A DNA stretch of 9,016 nt from an uncultured Prevotella sp. (GCA_945788545.1 CALZMK010000039.1:1-9016); one strand, 5' to 3'. Counted from the stretch's first letter, positions 1 to 5,880 are shown. Made by a program: numbers and translations. Notes: generated from the sequence alone by a model not told the origin.

Positions 1-33
1 TACAATGAGAGCATATATAAGTAAGTTCGCCCG

Positions 34-65
34 TTCGTGCGTATCTATGAATATAAATCATTTTG
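34..65 (+). promoter_or_regulatory. Possible weak promoter of the secreted lyase/beta-helix gene
   Basis: A TCATTTTG box (58-65) followed by CAC differs at one fixed position from the Bacteroidota -7 consensus TAnnTTTG, and a TTCG (34-37) lies 20 nt upstream where TTTG is expected. This would start RNA near 70-73, giving a leader of about 30 nt before the ATG at 103. Both boxes are imperfect, so this is only a candidate. Confidence 0.3.
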
Positions 66-102
66 CACACCTACTTACTTACAGCTTAAATTTATCGAAA
101 AT

Positions 103-2553
103 ATGAAGAAGATAGCAACACTACTGATGACCGTCTTTTGCCTCATGGCCATGCCCCATCCGGCACACGCCCAAGTAAAGACAGAGAACTACAAGATGGC
201 TGGCCCCTACGAGATTGTGGCGCGCGACGGGGCGCATCGCCGTACCAAGGCCGGAAGCGAACGAGACATGCTGACGGCACATGAATGCGCCAAGAAGGGA
301 CAGCACGAGACTGCCCTCATGATTATCAACGCCTATGCCGGCACCCTGCAAGGATTCGACGGCCACGATGCCCCCCTGTGCGCCATCCAGGCTTACGACC
401 TGGTGCGCGCCATGACCATTCTGCACGCACATGCCACACCCGAGTGGAGCAAGATGATACGCCGGGCTATGCTACCTACCATCGAGGCCTTCGATGCCAA
501 GAGCCCATACGCCAACGGCAACTGGGGAGCCATCGTCAACCGCCTGCGGATGGCATGCGGCATATTCCTGCAGGACAGTACTCTGTATAAGGCTTCCATA
601 GACTATCACCTCCATGCCAACGACAACGGCTCCTTGCCCAATTACGTCGGACCCACAGGACAGTGCCAGGAGACAGGCCGCGACCAAGGACACGCACAGT
701 TGGGACTGGGCATGCTGTGCGACATATGCGAGATGGCCTGGGAACAGGGCGACGACCTTTGGGGCGCACTCGACAACCGCCTGCTTCTTGGCATGGAGTA
801 CACAGCCCGTTACAACCTCGGCTACGATGTACCTTTTGAAACCTGGAAGGACTGCACCGGGCTCTACAACGACTGGACAGAACCAGGTGCCATGGGGCGC
901 GGCAAGATGTGGGACATCTACCAGAAAGCCTACGACCACTACGTGGGGCGCAAGGGACTGGAGATGCCTTACTGCAAAAAGGTTCTCGACCTTAGGGCCA
1001 AAGCAGAGAAGAAGGGCGAGCTGAAGTCAGGCACATTCATGGCACCTGGCGTGACAGAAGGCAAGAAACTGCACCAGGCCTTCACCTATCCTGCTCCGGA
1101 GGGCGCACCGCTGAATGATGATTACGATGTATTTATCCAGCCCCGCGGTTCCAAGGAGTGGACCAAGATAGACACCTACAAGGCCAAGGTCAACAGCTGG
1201 AATCCAGACAACAAGACGACAGGCCACTCCGTCTCCGAGTGCTCCTATGCCGCCTTTGACTTCACGGGTGATGTCTTCGTGCGCGTAGTGACCAAGGGAC
1301 GCACCTACAAGATGGCACGTGTGCGCCCCGATTACCGCGGTGTCATAGCACACGTTCAGAACGACTCCACGATGCAGTTCCTCCTCTTCCAGCCAGAAAA
1401 CGTCAGTGTGGAGTTTGCCGATGCGAACGGCTGGGACACTCGCCACAACCTCATGATCTTCACCTCCAAGCCCTCCAAGACGCTGGACGAAGCCAAGAAG
1501 GAGGCAAAGAAACAAGGACGCCGGTTTGTCTCCTTCAAGCCAGGATATTACCACATTGAGGATGGCAAGCTGACAGCAGGAAACACCCTTGTCAACACAC
1601 AGGGCATAGAGGTGAAGGGAGACAGCCTCATGATTCCCTCCAACACAACAGTTTATCTTGAGGGTTCAGCCTACTTCAATGCCACCTTTGCCGTCAACGA
1701 TGCCCATAACGTCAGCATCCTCGGCCGCGGCATAGCCCGTCCGGAAAGAGGCTATGAGGGCGCACATGTCTATCGCTCCGGCAACGTGCTCATAGACGGA
1801 CTGACCGTCAACACCTGTCCCATCGGCGAGAGCCACGACGTGACGCTCCGCGATGTGCGCTCCATCTCACACCCCCAGTGGGGCGACGGACTGAACGTCT
1901 TCGGCGGCTGCGAGAACATACTCTTCGACCGCGTCTTCTGCCGCAACTCCGACGATTGCACTACGGTCTATGCCACACGCAAGGGATTCAAGGGAAGCGT
2001 GAAGAACGTGCGCATGACCAATTCCACACTATGGGCCGACGTAGCTCATCCCATCATGATAGGCCTGCATGGAGCCCCCTGCAACTCGCCCACGGCGAAG
2101 TCAGACACCATCGCCCACCTCATCTACGAGAACATCGACATCATCTGCCAGGCAGAGAACCAGATTGACTACCAGGGCTGCATGGCCATCAACTGCGGTG
2201 ATGACAATGTGGTCAAGGACGTAGTGTTCGACAATATCCGCATCGAACAGATTACCCACGGATCGCTGATGCACATCAAGGTTGTCCACAACGACAAGTA
2301 TGGCTTCGCTCCAGGCAAGAGCATAGAGGACGTCCGCTTCCACTGCATCCGCTATACGGGCACAGAGCCCAAGCTCTCCATCATCACAGGCTACAGCACC
2401 GACCGCAAGGTCAGCGGCATCCTCTTCGACGACGTCCGCATCAATGGCCGCCACCTCTACGACAAGATGTGGGGCAAACCAAGTTGGTACCATACCTCCG
2501 ACTATATTCCAGCCTACGTAGGTCCACATGTCGAGAACCTTCGTTTCAAGTGA
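103..2553 (+). CDS. Secreted two-domain polysaccharide-degrading enzyme: alginate-lyase-like domain fused to GH28-type beta-helix
   Basis: The protein has 816 aa if translation starts at ATG 103. That start is preferred over an in-frame upstream codon at 37 because it begins a good signal peptide: K2-K3, a hydrophobic core to about residue 17, and an AHA|Q cleavage site after residue 23. Residues about 60-330 resemble the alpha/alpha-barrel alginate lyase superfamily (PF05426-like), with N138-G-N-W141, the Q187-CQETGRDQGH-197 block and a Tyr-rich EYTARYNLGYDVPF stretch, where such lyases place their Asn, His and Tyr catalytic residues. Residues about 375-460 look like the beta-sandwich that often precedes GH28/GH49 beta-helices. 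From about 495 to the end is a right-handed beta-helix with GH28-like acids D595 (WGDGLN) and D617-D618 (NSDDC). The likely role is periplasmic or surface cleavage of a uronic-acid polysaccharide (alginate, glucuronan or pectin type). The exact substrate cannot be read from sequence. No SusC/SusD pair is in view. Confidence 0.85.
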   Translation: MKKIATLLMTVFCLMAMPHPAHAQVKTENYKMAGPYEIVARDGAHRRTKAGSERDMLTAHECAKKGQHETALMIINAYAGTLQGFDGHDAPLCAIQAYDLVRAMTILHAHATPEWSKMIRRAMLPTIEAFDAKSPYANGNWGAIVNRLRMACGIFLQDSTLYKASIDYHLHANDNGSLPNYVGPTGQCQETGRDQGHAQLGLGMLCDICEMAWEQGDDLWGALDNRLLLGMEYTARYNLGYDVPFETWKDCTGLYNDWTEPGAMGRGKMWDIYQKAYDHYVGRKGLEMPYCKKVLDLRAKAEKKGELKSGTFMAPGVTEGKKLHQAFTYPAPEGAPLNDDYDVFIQPRGSKEWTKIDTYKAKVNSWNPDNKTTGHSVSECSYAAFDFTGDVFVRVVTKGRTYKMARVRPDYRGVIAHVQNDSTMQFLLFQPENVSVEFADANGWDTRHNLMIFTSKPSKTLDEAKKEAKKQGRRFVSFKPGYYHIEDGKLTAGNTLVNTQGIEVKGDSLMIPSNTTVYLEGSAYFNATFAVNDAHNVSILGRGIARPERGYEGAHVYRSGNVLIDGLTVNTCPIGESHDVTLRDVRSISHPQWGDGLNVFGGCENILFDRVFCRNSDDCTTVYATRKGFKGSVKNVRMTNSTLWADVAHPIMIGLHGAPCNSPTAKSDTIAHLIYENIDIICQAENQIDYQGCMAINCGDDNVVKDVVFDNIRIEQITHGSLMHIKVVHNDKYGFAPGKSIEDVRFHCIRYTGTEPKLSIITGYSTDRKVSGILFDDVRINGRHLYDKMWGKPSWYHTSDYIPAYVGPHVENLRFK

Positions 2554-2576
2554 GTTCATCGGCTTTTGCACACACA

Positions 2577-2616
2577 CTGATGGGGCATCACATCTCCGCT
2601 TGTGATGCCCCATCAG
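2577..2616 (+). terminator. Perfect 16-bp hairpin after the lyase gene
   Basis: Positions 2577-2592 and 2601-2616 are exact reverse complements (CTGATGGGGCATCACA on the left) around an 8-nt loop, 24 nt beyond the stop codon. Position and strength fit transcript termination or 3'-end protection, but no T-run follows, so it is not a textbook intrinsic terminator. It could also be a palindromic repeat element. Confidence 0.5.
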
Positions 2617-2644
2617 GACAGGGACATCGCCCCGAAAGAGTGAA

Positions 2645-2669
2645 CCAATGTACCTGTCCCTATGAACCT
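2645..2669. repeat. Direct repeat copy 1 flanking the ORF6N remnant
   Basis: This 25-bp segment begins CCAATGTACCTG and ends CCTATGAACCT. It matches 23 of 25 positions with a second copy at 2907-2931, with TC here and AA there as the only differences. The internal CCTGTCCC resembles the core of the REP-like arms at 4785-4866, which suggests debris of the same repeat class. Confidence 0.7.
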
Positions 2670-2671
2670 AG

Positions 2672-3007
2672 TTGGTTGTCGTAGATAACATAGAGTCTCT
2701 AATAAAAGTAATTAGAGGACAACAAGTTATGCTTGACAAAGACTTGGCAACGCTATATGGAGTAGAGACAAGAACTTTGAACCAAGCAGTCAAACGTAAC
2801 ATTCAGAGGTTCCCTTCTGATTTTAGGTTTCAGTTAACAATGGAGGAATGTTCAAAATCACAGATTGTGACTTTGAACGCAGGACGAGGACAAAAAGCAA
2901 AGCGATCCAATGTACCTGAACCTATGAACCTTGCTTGTGACATAACTAAAGAAAGGAATAACCTTAGCGGCAGAGAAACACCTGCCACCCATTGCAGCAA
3001 AGCGTGA
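2672..3007 (+). pseudogene. ORF6N (KilA-N related) DNA-binding protein remnant
   Basis: The reading frame opens only with a TTG at 2672 and gives about 111 aa. From [20 protein letters not shown] through [30 protein letters not shown] and [12 protein letters not shown] it follows the ORF6N domain (PF10543) closely. Family members then continue with a conserved PYAFTEQG segment. Here similarity stops after GRGQ (around 2894) and the rest is unrelated sequence overlapping the second direct repeat and the end of the opposite-strand lipoprotein gene. The normal ATG start is also missing. ORF6N proteins are small phage or mobile-element DNA-binding proteins. Both ends lost and direct repeats close to each break point to a decayed copy that probably makes no functional protein. 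Confidence 0.75.
2907..2931. repeat. Direct repeat copy 2 flanking the ORF6N remnant
   Basis: This is the second copy of the 25-bp repeat at 2645-2669 (23/25 identical, same orientation, 262 bp apart). It begins just after the point where the ORF6N similarity ends, so it may mark the junction of an insertion or deletion. Confidence 0.7.
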
Positions 3008-3383
3008 GGGAACTATCACGATTGGCAGAAAACGTAGCAGGATAACTATCTATGAGATACCCGTCAGTGTGCTGCTCAATGGAATAGACAGCAGTAGTGT
3101 CTATTTTGTCGAACCTTTGACCTTCATTTATGTCGAAGGTTGTTACTTCTTCCAGAACAAGCAACTGCGACTCTGTGAAGTGAAGCATACTCTCAGACGA
3201 AAAGGAGAAGAAAGAACCCTGTTCCTTGTACTGTGCGATGCTCCAAGTTCCCAAGGGCAACTGGGTGGATGCCTCCACCATTCTGTCCTGGGAAGGTGCC
3301 AGAACCTCCTCGTCCTCTTGTCCACAGGATATGAAGACAAGAGAAGCGAGGAGAAACGGCGTGATATAGTATGGTAATCTCAT
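2964..3383 (-). CDS. Small surface-type lipoprotein of unknown function, possibly C-terminally altered
   Basis: The protein has 139 aa and starts at ATG 3383. The N-terminus [20 protein letters not shown] is a lipoprotein signal with C20 as the lipidated residue. It is followed by G-Q-E-D-E-E, an acidic stretch like the Bacteroidota lipoprotein export signal that sends proteins to the outer face of the outer membrane. The body contains [16 protein letters not shown] and alternating beta-strand-like segments, recalling small lipocalin-like lipoproteins, but I cannot assign a family. The last residues ([11 protein letters not shown]) end next to the decayed ORF6N segment, so the natural C-terminus may be lost. 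A candidate structured RNA and promoter lie upstream on the same strand (3480-3707); whether they drive this gene is unknown. Confidence 0.6.
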   Translation of the reverse strand: MRLPYYITPFLLASLVFISCGQEDEEVLAPSQDRMVEASTQLPLGTWSIAQYKEQGSFFSFSSESMLHFTESQLLVLEEVTTFDINEGQRFDKIDTTAVYSIEQHTDGYLIDSYPATFSANRDSSLTLCCNGWQVFLCR

Positions 3384-3479
3384 AGTTGCGAGTCAAATAA
3401 GCGATGATGCAAGAAGAGCATGGAGTAGTAAACTGCTGTCTTTCACTCGGCTCTGGTAAAACCTTCATAGGAACAAACA

Positions 3480-3700
3480 GAGAACTAAACCCCCATGCTC
3501 GTGTATAGATAAAGTTCGATACAGCATGGGGCTATACCGGCAAATTATCAAATACACAAGATGGGCGTTAAAGTTGACCTGTACCTCCTATTATTCAAAG
3601 TTTACCAGACTTTAGTGAAAAGGAACAAGGCAATATAACGCCTTCTTGGATATGCGGCTGTCTAGTGCTTTTGACGGCACACGCTCCGCAAATCAGGTGC
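3480..3700 (-). ncRNA. Candidate structured non-coding RNA or long leader
   Basis: Read on the minus strand from about 3694, this stretch folds into a long rod. Positions 3636-3648 and 3557-3570 pair as CAAGA-GGCGTTA with TAACGCC-TCTTG. Inside, TTG/CCT/GT/CCT blocks around 3620-3632 pair imperfectly with AGG/AC/AGG/CAA around 3572-3588, and an AAAGT...ACTTT hairpin caps the end. A small GTGC...GCAC hairpin sits on the 5' side (around 3665-3682). The far end is a 9-bp stem (3491-3499 with 3523-3531). An interrupted rod of about 200 nt with its own promoter-like box recalls 6S-type RNAs, but no conserved sequence was recognised. It could instead be the 5' leader of the lipoprotein at 2964-3383, or chance pairing. 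No protein gene is visible in 3384-3940. Confidence 0.35.
3491..3531. terminator. Stem-loop (9-bp arms) at the end of the candidate RNA
   Basis: CCCCATGCT (3491-3499) is the reverse complement of AGCATGGGG (3523-3531), with an extra GTAT/ATAC pairing inside the loop. On the minus strand it is followed by GTTTAG rather than a clean T-run, so termination is possible but weakly supported. Confidence 0.35.
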
Positions 3701-3734
3701 AAATTTAATAAAAAGAACGCAAATTAGAGACAAA
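3700..3734 (-). promoter_or_regulatory. Bacteroidota-type promoter candidate on the minus strand
   Basis: On the minus strand, TAAATTTG (3707-3700) matches the -7 consensus TAnnTTTG exactly and is followed by CACC, a frequent continuation. A TTTG (3734-3731) lies 23 nt upstream, slightly further than the usual 19-21. RNA would start near 3694 and run toward the lipoprotein gene through the rod-like fold. Confidence 0.45.
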
Positions 3735-3852
3735 ACATACCTGAAAATATATAAATAATAAGCATTTTGCATTTTTTGACTCTATTTTCGCTCAAATATC
3801 AGATAATTACATAGTCAATGCCATTGAGATAGCTCTGACGCTCACGGGTTAT

Positions 3853-3890
3853 GAGTATTTTGAGTAATTGAGTATTTGAGTATTTGAGTA
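3853..3890. repeat. Octamer array 1 (GAGTATTT orientation), left border of module A
   Basis: GAGTA occurs at 3853, 3862, 3870, 3878 and 3886, giving five units with 8-bp period (9 bp for the first step). One unit is GAGTAATT instead of GAGTATTT. The array directly abuts the terminator at 3891-3917. There are no spacers between units, so this is not a CRISPR array. Confidence 0.9.
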
Positions 3891-3917
3891 AAAAAGGTGG
3901 GTTTTTCCCACCTTTTT
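3891..3917 (-). terminator. Bidirectional intrinsic terminator of the module A operon
   Basis: AAAAAGGTGGG (3891-3901) pairs perfectly with CCCACCTTTTT (3907-3917) over a 5-nt loop. On the minus strand the stem ends in six T residues, 23 nt after the stop of the 3941-4309 gene. The plus-strand reading also ends in T5, so it can stop transcripts from either side. Confidence 0.9.
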
Positions 3918-3940
3918 CATGTAAAAATCTGAAAAAATAC

Positions 3941-4309
3941 CTATAATGGTTTTACAAGCTCGTAAATAACCGTATCTCCATCACCCGAAGCCGTGCATGG
4001 AATACACTCGCAATTAAGATTGCGGAAAAAGCAATGAGTGCAGGTCTTGGTGAACGTACTGACCCGAAGCAGGTTGCCCCTGAAGTTGATGACATCGCCA
4101 ACCTTTGCATTTTTAAATATTCCTAACTCTTCGGTATATTCGAAATAGACATTGTCCAAGTCGTTTCGCTCACTCGCCTGGCATGGTATATTCCTGCAAT
4201 TATAGATATTGAAAAAACATTTCTCGCAATCCTTCTTTTCTTTCCACGGCTTGACAACAAGCTCAAAAGACCCATATTTTATAATCGAATTAACTTTTGC
4301 CTTGTTCAT
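3941..4309 (-). CDS. Small cysteine-rich protein with a duplicated CxxCFF...IPC motif
   Basis: The protein has 122 aa. Two copies of the pattern C-x2-C-F-F-x3-N-C-x2-I-P-C-x-A-S occur at residues 28-46 and 90-108, exactly 62 residues apart, each preceded or followed by short beta-rich sequence (FELVVKPW, VGDVINFRGNLLRV). Copy 1 ends ASERNDLDNVYF and copy 2 ends ASGDGDTVIYEL, so the halves arose by internal duplication. The four-cysteine spacing could bind a metal or form disulfides. Single-copy versions of such a motif occur, as far as I recall, in small Bacteroidota phage or accessory proteins of unknown role. The gene follows the 99-aa gene with a 1-nt gap, and a GGGAGG inside the end of that gene is its likely ribosome site, implying coupled translation. 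Function unknown. Confidence 0.75.
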   Translation of the reverse strand: MNKAKVNSIIKYGSFELVVKPWKEKKDCEKCFFNIYNCRNIPCQASERNDLDNVYFEYTEELGIFKNAKVGDVINFRGNLLRVSTFTKTCTHCFFRNLNCECIPCTASGDGDTVIYELVKPL

Positions 4310-4310
4310 T

Positions 4311-4610
4311 TTATTTGCCTCCCAGATTTAAGTTATAAATAAAACCGATAATCTTATTGGTGTCGAGTTTTAATTCCATTAATGCAATTGTTTGAAGTAC
4401 ATAGTCAGTCACAACCCTATGGCGTTCGCCCTCCGATGCTGGCAATGGCAGAAACTCCTGTAAATGCAAGCCGTCCCTTGCTGCCTTTTGCTTATAATAA
4501 GCAAATAAAGTACTATTATGGTCACATAGGTCTGCAAGAAACGAATAAGCGCAGAACACTTCAGGGGTTGCGTTGTCCACGATACTTTTTGTAAAATCTG
4601 ATACGTTCAT
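4311..4610 (-). CDS. 99-aa hypothetical protein of module A
   Basis: The protein has 99 aa from ATG 4610. It has no signal peptide or membrane segment and is probably all-helical. The middle (YYKQKAARDGLHLQEFLPLP) and the C-terminal half (YVLQTIALMELKLDTNKIIG) look amphipathic. I do not recognise a family. It overlaps by 50 nt the 3' end of a broken small gene upstream (stop at 4561) and is followed after 1 nt by the cysteine-rich gene, so the three form one minus-strand unit. Its dense packing and small neighbours fit accessory or phage-derived DNA. A plus-strand frame over the same bases has no supporting features and is taken as a shadow. Confidence 0.65.
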   Translation of the reverse strand: MNVSDFTKSIVDNATPEVFCAYSFLADLCDHNSTLFAYYKQKAARDGLHLQEFLPLPASEGERHRVVTDYVLQTIALMELKLDTNKIIGFIYNLNLGGK

Positions 4611-4940
4611 AGCTACTTAATTTCTTTTTAAAAACTTTGTGGCAAAAAGTTATCACAGTATCGAGTGCCGCGCAGAAACGCAGGTAGTGTATGGCGGTGT
4701 CTATGGCTATACCCACCTCCTTGGGCGGTATCATATCAATCTTGGCACCTCGCCTCCAACGCTGATAGTTATGGAGAGCAGTACAGGGGACAGGTCAGTG
4801 TCCTGCGGAAAAGCCTCGTCTCGCTCGTAGCCTGAGAAAAATGGGTAGGACACTGACCTGTCCCCTCTCCCGCCGGAGTAATCAACTCCCAACTCACGGC
4901 TTATCCTCGTCGGGGATTCATTGGTAACTATTCGCATCAT
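4561..4940 (-). pseudogene. Small phage-like gene interrupted by a REP-like element
   Basis: Downstream of the inverted repeat at 4785-4866, the minus strand encodes ALHNYQRWRRGAKIDM, then IPPKEVGIAIDTAIHYLRF, ending at TGA 4561. The order WRRG-(A)-I-x-x-P-x-x-(I/V)-G-x-A-I-D-x-A resembles a type of small protein I recall from Bacteroidota prophages and accessory regions (typical wording: YNxWRRGxDxxMPxPxEIGxAID). No ATG lies before HNYQRW; the only internal one is at 4734, giving 57 aa. A separate frame starts at ATG 4940 (MMRIVTNESPTRISRELGVD) and runs into the inverted repeat. The simplest reading is one gene split and shifted out of frame by the insertion. Its job is unknown. Confidence 0.5.
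4785..4866. repeat. REP-like inverted repeat (20-bp perfect arms)
   Basis: AGGGGACAGGTCAGTGTCCT (4785-4804) is exactly complementary to 4847-4866, with a 42-nt spacer. GGGGACAGGTCAGTGTCC-type arms are known from repetitive extragenic palindromes mobilised by REP-associated tyrosine transposases. No transposase is present here. The element sits inside the small broken gene at 4561-4940. Confidence 0.75.
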
Positions 4941-4956
4941 TTGTATGTCGGTTAAT

Positions 4957-4972
4957 CAATTCGAGGGCAAAA
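4957..4972 (-). promoter_or_regulatory. Shared 16-bp motif, module A copy
   Basis: Read on the minus strand, this is TTTTGCCCTCGAATTG. It matches 15 of 16 positions with TTTTGCCCTCGATTTG at 5400-5415 on the plus strand. Each copy lies upstream of, and points toward, its own operon. It may be a shared operator or a recombination site. No -7 box could be placed confidently for module A. Confidence 0.45.
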
Positions 4973-5073
4973 GCAGGCAAAATTTTGGAACTAAAAGAAG
5001 AAAATACGTTAAATATTGTTAAATAGACGTTTTTTTTCAGTTTGGGGCAGTTTTTGCAGTTTTTTGGGCTAAA

Positions 5074-5107
5074 ATTACTCAAATACTCAAATACTCAAAT
5101 ACTCAAA
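5074..5107. repeat. Octamer array 2 (ACTCAAAT orientation), right border of module A
   Basis: Four ACTCAAA(T) units start at 5077, 5085, 5093 and 5101 with an exact 8-bp period. The whole 5074-5107 segment is a perfect reverse complement of 5218-5251 (34 bp). Confidence 0.92.
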
Positions 5108-5120
5108 CGACTTTTAAAAT

Positions 5121-5131
5121 GGGGGGGGGGG
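5121..5131. repeat. Run of 11 G between the inner octamer arrays
   Basis: There are eleven consecutive G residues, followed after AATAGT by GGGGG. Such tracts slip easily during replication and vary in length. No reading frame or promoter spacing obviously depends on it. Confidence 0.9.
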
Positions 5132-5151
5132 AATAGTGGGGGCGGTTCATC

Positions 5152-5199
5152 TTAAAATTTTATTTTATAAAATTTTAAATATATATATATATAAAATTT
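5152..5199. repeat. AT-only palindromes and (AT)7 tract
   Basis: TTAAAATTTTA (5152-5162) pairs with TAAAATTTTAA (5168-5178) around a 5-nt loop. This overlaps a second pairing, AAATTTTA (5170-5177) with TAAAATTT (5192-5199), that encloses (AT)7 (5179-5192). The stretch contains no G or C from 5152 to 5199 and would melt readily. Confidence 0.85.
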
Positions 5200-5217
5200 G
5201 GGGAGGAGTTGTCGAAA

Positions 5218-5251
5218 TTTGAGTATTTGAGTATTTGAGTATTTGAGTAAT
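5218..5251. repeat. Octamer array 3 (GAGTATTT orientation), left border of module B
   Basis: GAGTA units start at 5221, 5229, 5237 and 5245 with an exact 8-bp period. This is the mirror image of array 2 and repeats the orientation of array 1, so each module begins on the left with GAGTATTT units. Confidence 0.92.
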
Positions 5252-5390
5252 AAAAAGTAGGCTTTTAGGAAGTTATTGGCTGGCTATCTCCTGAACTTTG
5301 CGCACCCGTTTTAACCAATTCTGGTAACTCAAAAAAATATTTCTGCGCACCCCAAAATGACCATTTAGGTAGCCTGTTACTAAATTAAGA

Positions 5391-5415
5391 AGGGCAACAT
5401 TTTGCCCTCGATTTG
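5391..5415 (+). promoter_or_regulatory. Shared 16-bp motif, module B copy, with small hairpin
   Basis: TTTTGCCCTCGATTTG (5400-5415) is the plus-strand partner of 4957-4972 and ends in the TTTG that serves as the -33 box of the module B promoter. AGGGCAA (5391-5397) and TTGCCCT (5402-5408) also form a 7-bp hairpin here. The position next to the -33 box suits a regulator-binding site. Confidence 0.45.
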
Positions 5416-5443
5416 GCGGCAATAAAAAATTGTCGTACCTTTG
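5412..5443 (+). promoter_or_regulatory. Bacteroidota housekeeping-type promoter of the HU/lysis operon
   Basis: TTTG (5412-5415), a 20-nt spacer and TACCTTTG (5436-5443) match the Bacteroidota -33 TTTG and -7 TAnnTTTG boxes exactly and are followed by CACC. RNA should begin near 5449, leaving a leader of about 47 nt before the ATG at 5496. Confidence 0.85.
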
Positions 5444-5495
5444 CACCGTGATCACACAAGTCAACCTATTCGTTAAACTAAAACCAAAGTCCATT

Positions 5496-5861
5496 ATGGG
5501 AAATATTGTTTTGCAAACTTCGTCACGCAATGTGAATGGTGAGGAGCGTATTACCACTAATCGCGTCAACTACTCGACCATCGGCTCAGACCTTATCTGT
5601 GCGCGTGTAGCTCAGACCGCCAACATCAAGGTGACTACCGTGAAGAGTGCCCTGCTGGGCATCAAGGAGGCAGTACGTTACTTTGTCCTCAACGGCCACA
5701 GCGTCAACCTCGGCCCCTTTGGAATCATCGGTGTCGCAATCAGTGCCGACACTGTAGCCAAGGCTTCGCAGGTCAACCGCAACCTCATCCGCGGTATCTC
5801 TTACAGCTACCGCCCCTCTACGGAGATTAAGAGCCATCTGGCCAACATCAAGTTTTCTTAA
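5496..5861 (+). CDS. HU-like DNA-binding protein (HU-HIG type)
   Basis: The protein has 121 aa from ATG 5496. The frame is open further upstream but would need a start inside the promoter, so 5496 is chosen. Residues about 30-82 carry the HU core: helices ICARVAQTANIKVTTVKSAL and GIKEAVRYFVLNGHSVNL, then GPFGIIGVAIS, equivalent to the usual L-G-x-F-G-x-F turn. The tail ISYSYRPSTEIKSHLANIKF matches the (I/V)xxxFxPxxELKxxLxNIKF ending of Bacteroidota HU proteins of the HU-HIG class (PF18291-like). The lysine-rich DNA-wrapping arm of classic HU is not evident. It is the first gene of the operon, 19 nt ahead of the natural start of the larger HU-Ig gene. A role in DNA binding or in assembly with its larger partner is inferred. 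Confidence 0.85.
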   Translation: MGNIVLQTSSRNVNGEERITTNRVNYSTIGSDLICARVAQTANIKVTTVKSALLGIKEAVRYFVLNGHSVNLGPFGIIGVAISADTVAKASQVNRNLIRGISYSYRPSTEIKSHLANIKFS

Positions 5862-5880
5862 CCCCTAAAAACATACAACT

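Noticed and set aside
121..2613. Several long open frames antisense to or out of phase with the lyase gene
   Set aside because: They follow the GC-rich codon pattern of the real gene and show no motifs or start signals of their own.
3069..3377. 102-aa plus-strand frame opposite the lipoprotein gene
   Set aside because: The minus-strand frame has a proper lipoprotein signal and ATG; the plus frame has no recognisable features.
3592..3720. Possible short minus-strand peptide gene of about 40 codons ending near 3598
   Set aside because: It has no ATG start, and the -7 promoter box lies inside the frame. The pairing pattern favours an RNA structure over a protein.
3853..3890. CRISPR-like direct repeats (also at 5074-5107, 5218-5251 and 8743-8805)
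   Set aside because: Units are 8 bp and contiguous with no spacers, no leader and no cas genes, so these are short tandem arrays and not CRISPR.
4639..4830. 63-aa plus-strand frame over the REP-like element
   Set aside because: It runs into the inverted repeat and opposes a better-supported minus-strand fragment with a conserved-looking WRRG core.
5299..5352. Two TGCGCACCC copies 45 bp apart upstream of the HU promoter
   Set aside because: Only 9 bp long with two copies and no symmetry to the promoter; not distinguishable from chance.
5273..5569. 98-aa minus-strand frame across the HU promoter
   Set aside because: It covers the strong module B promoter and the first codons of the HU gene on the opposite strand. 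The C-terminal part reads smoothly, but no family or start signal supports it.
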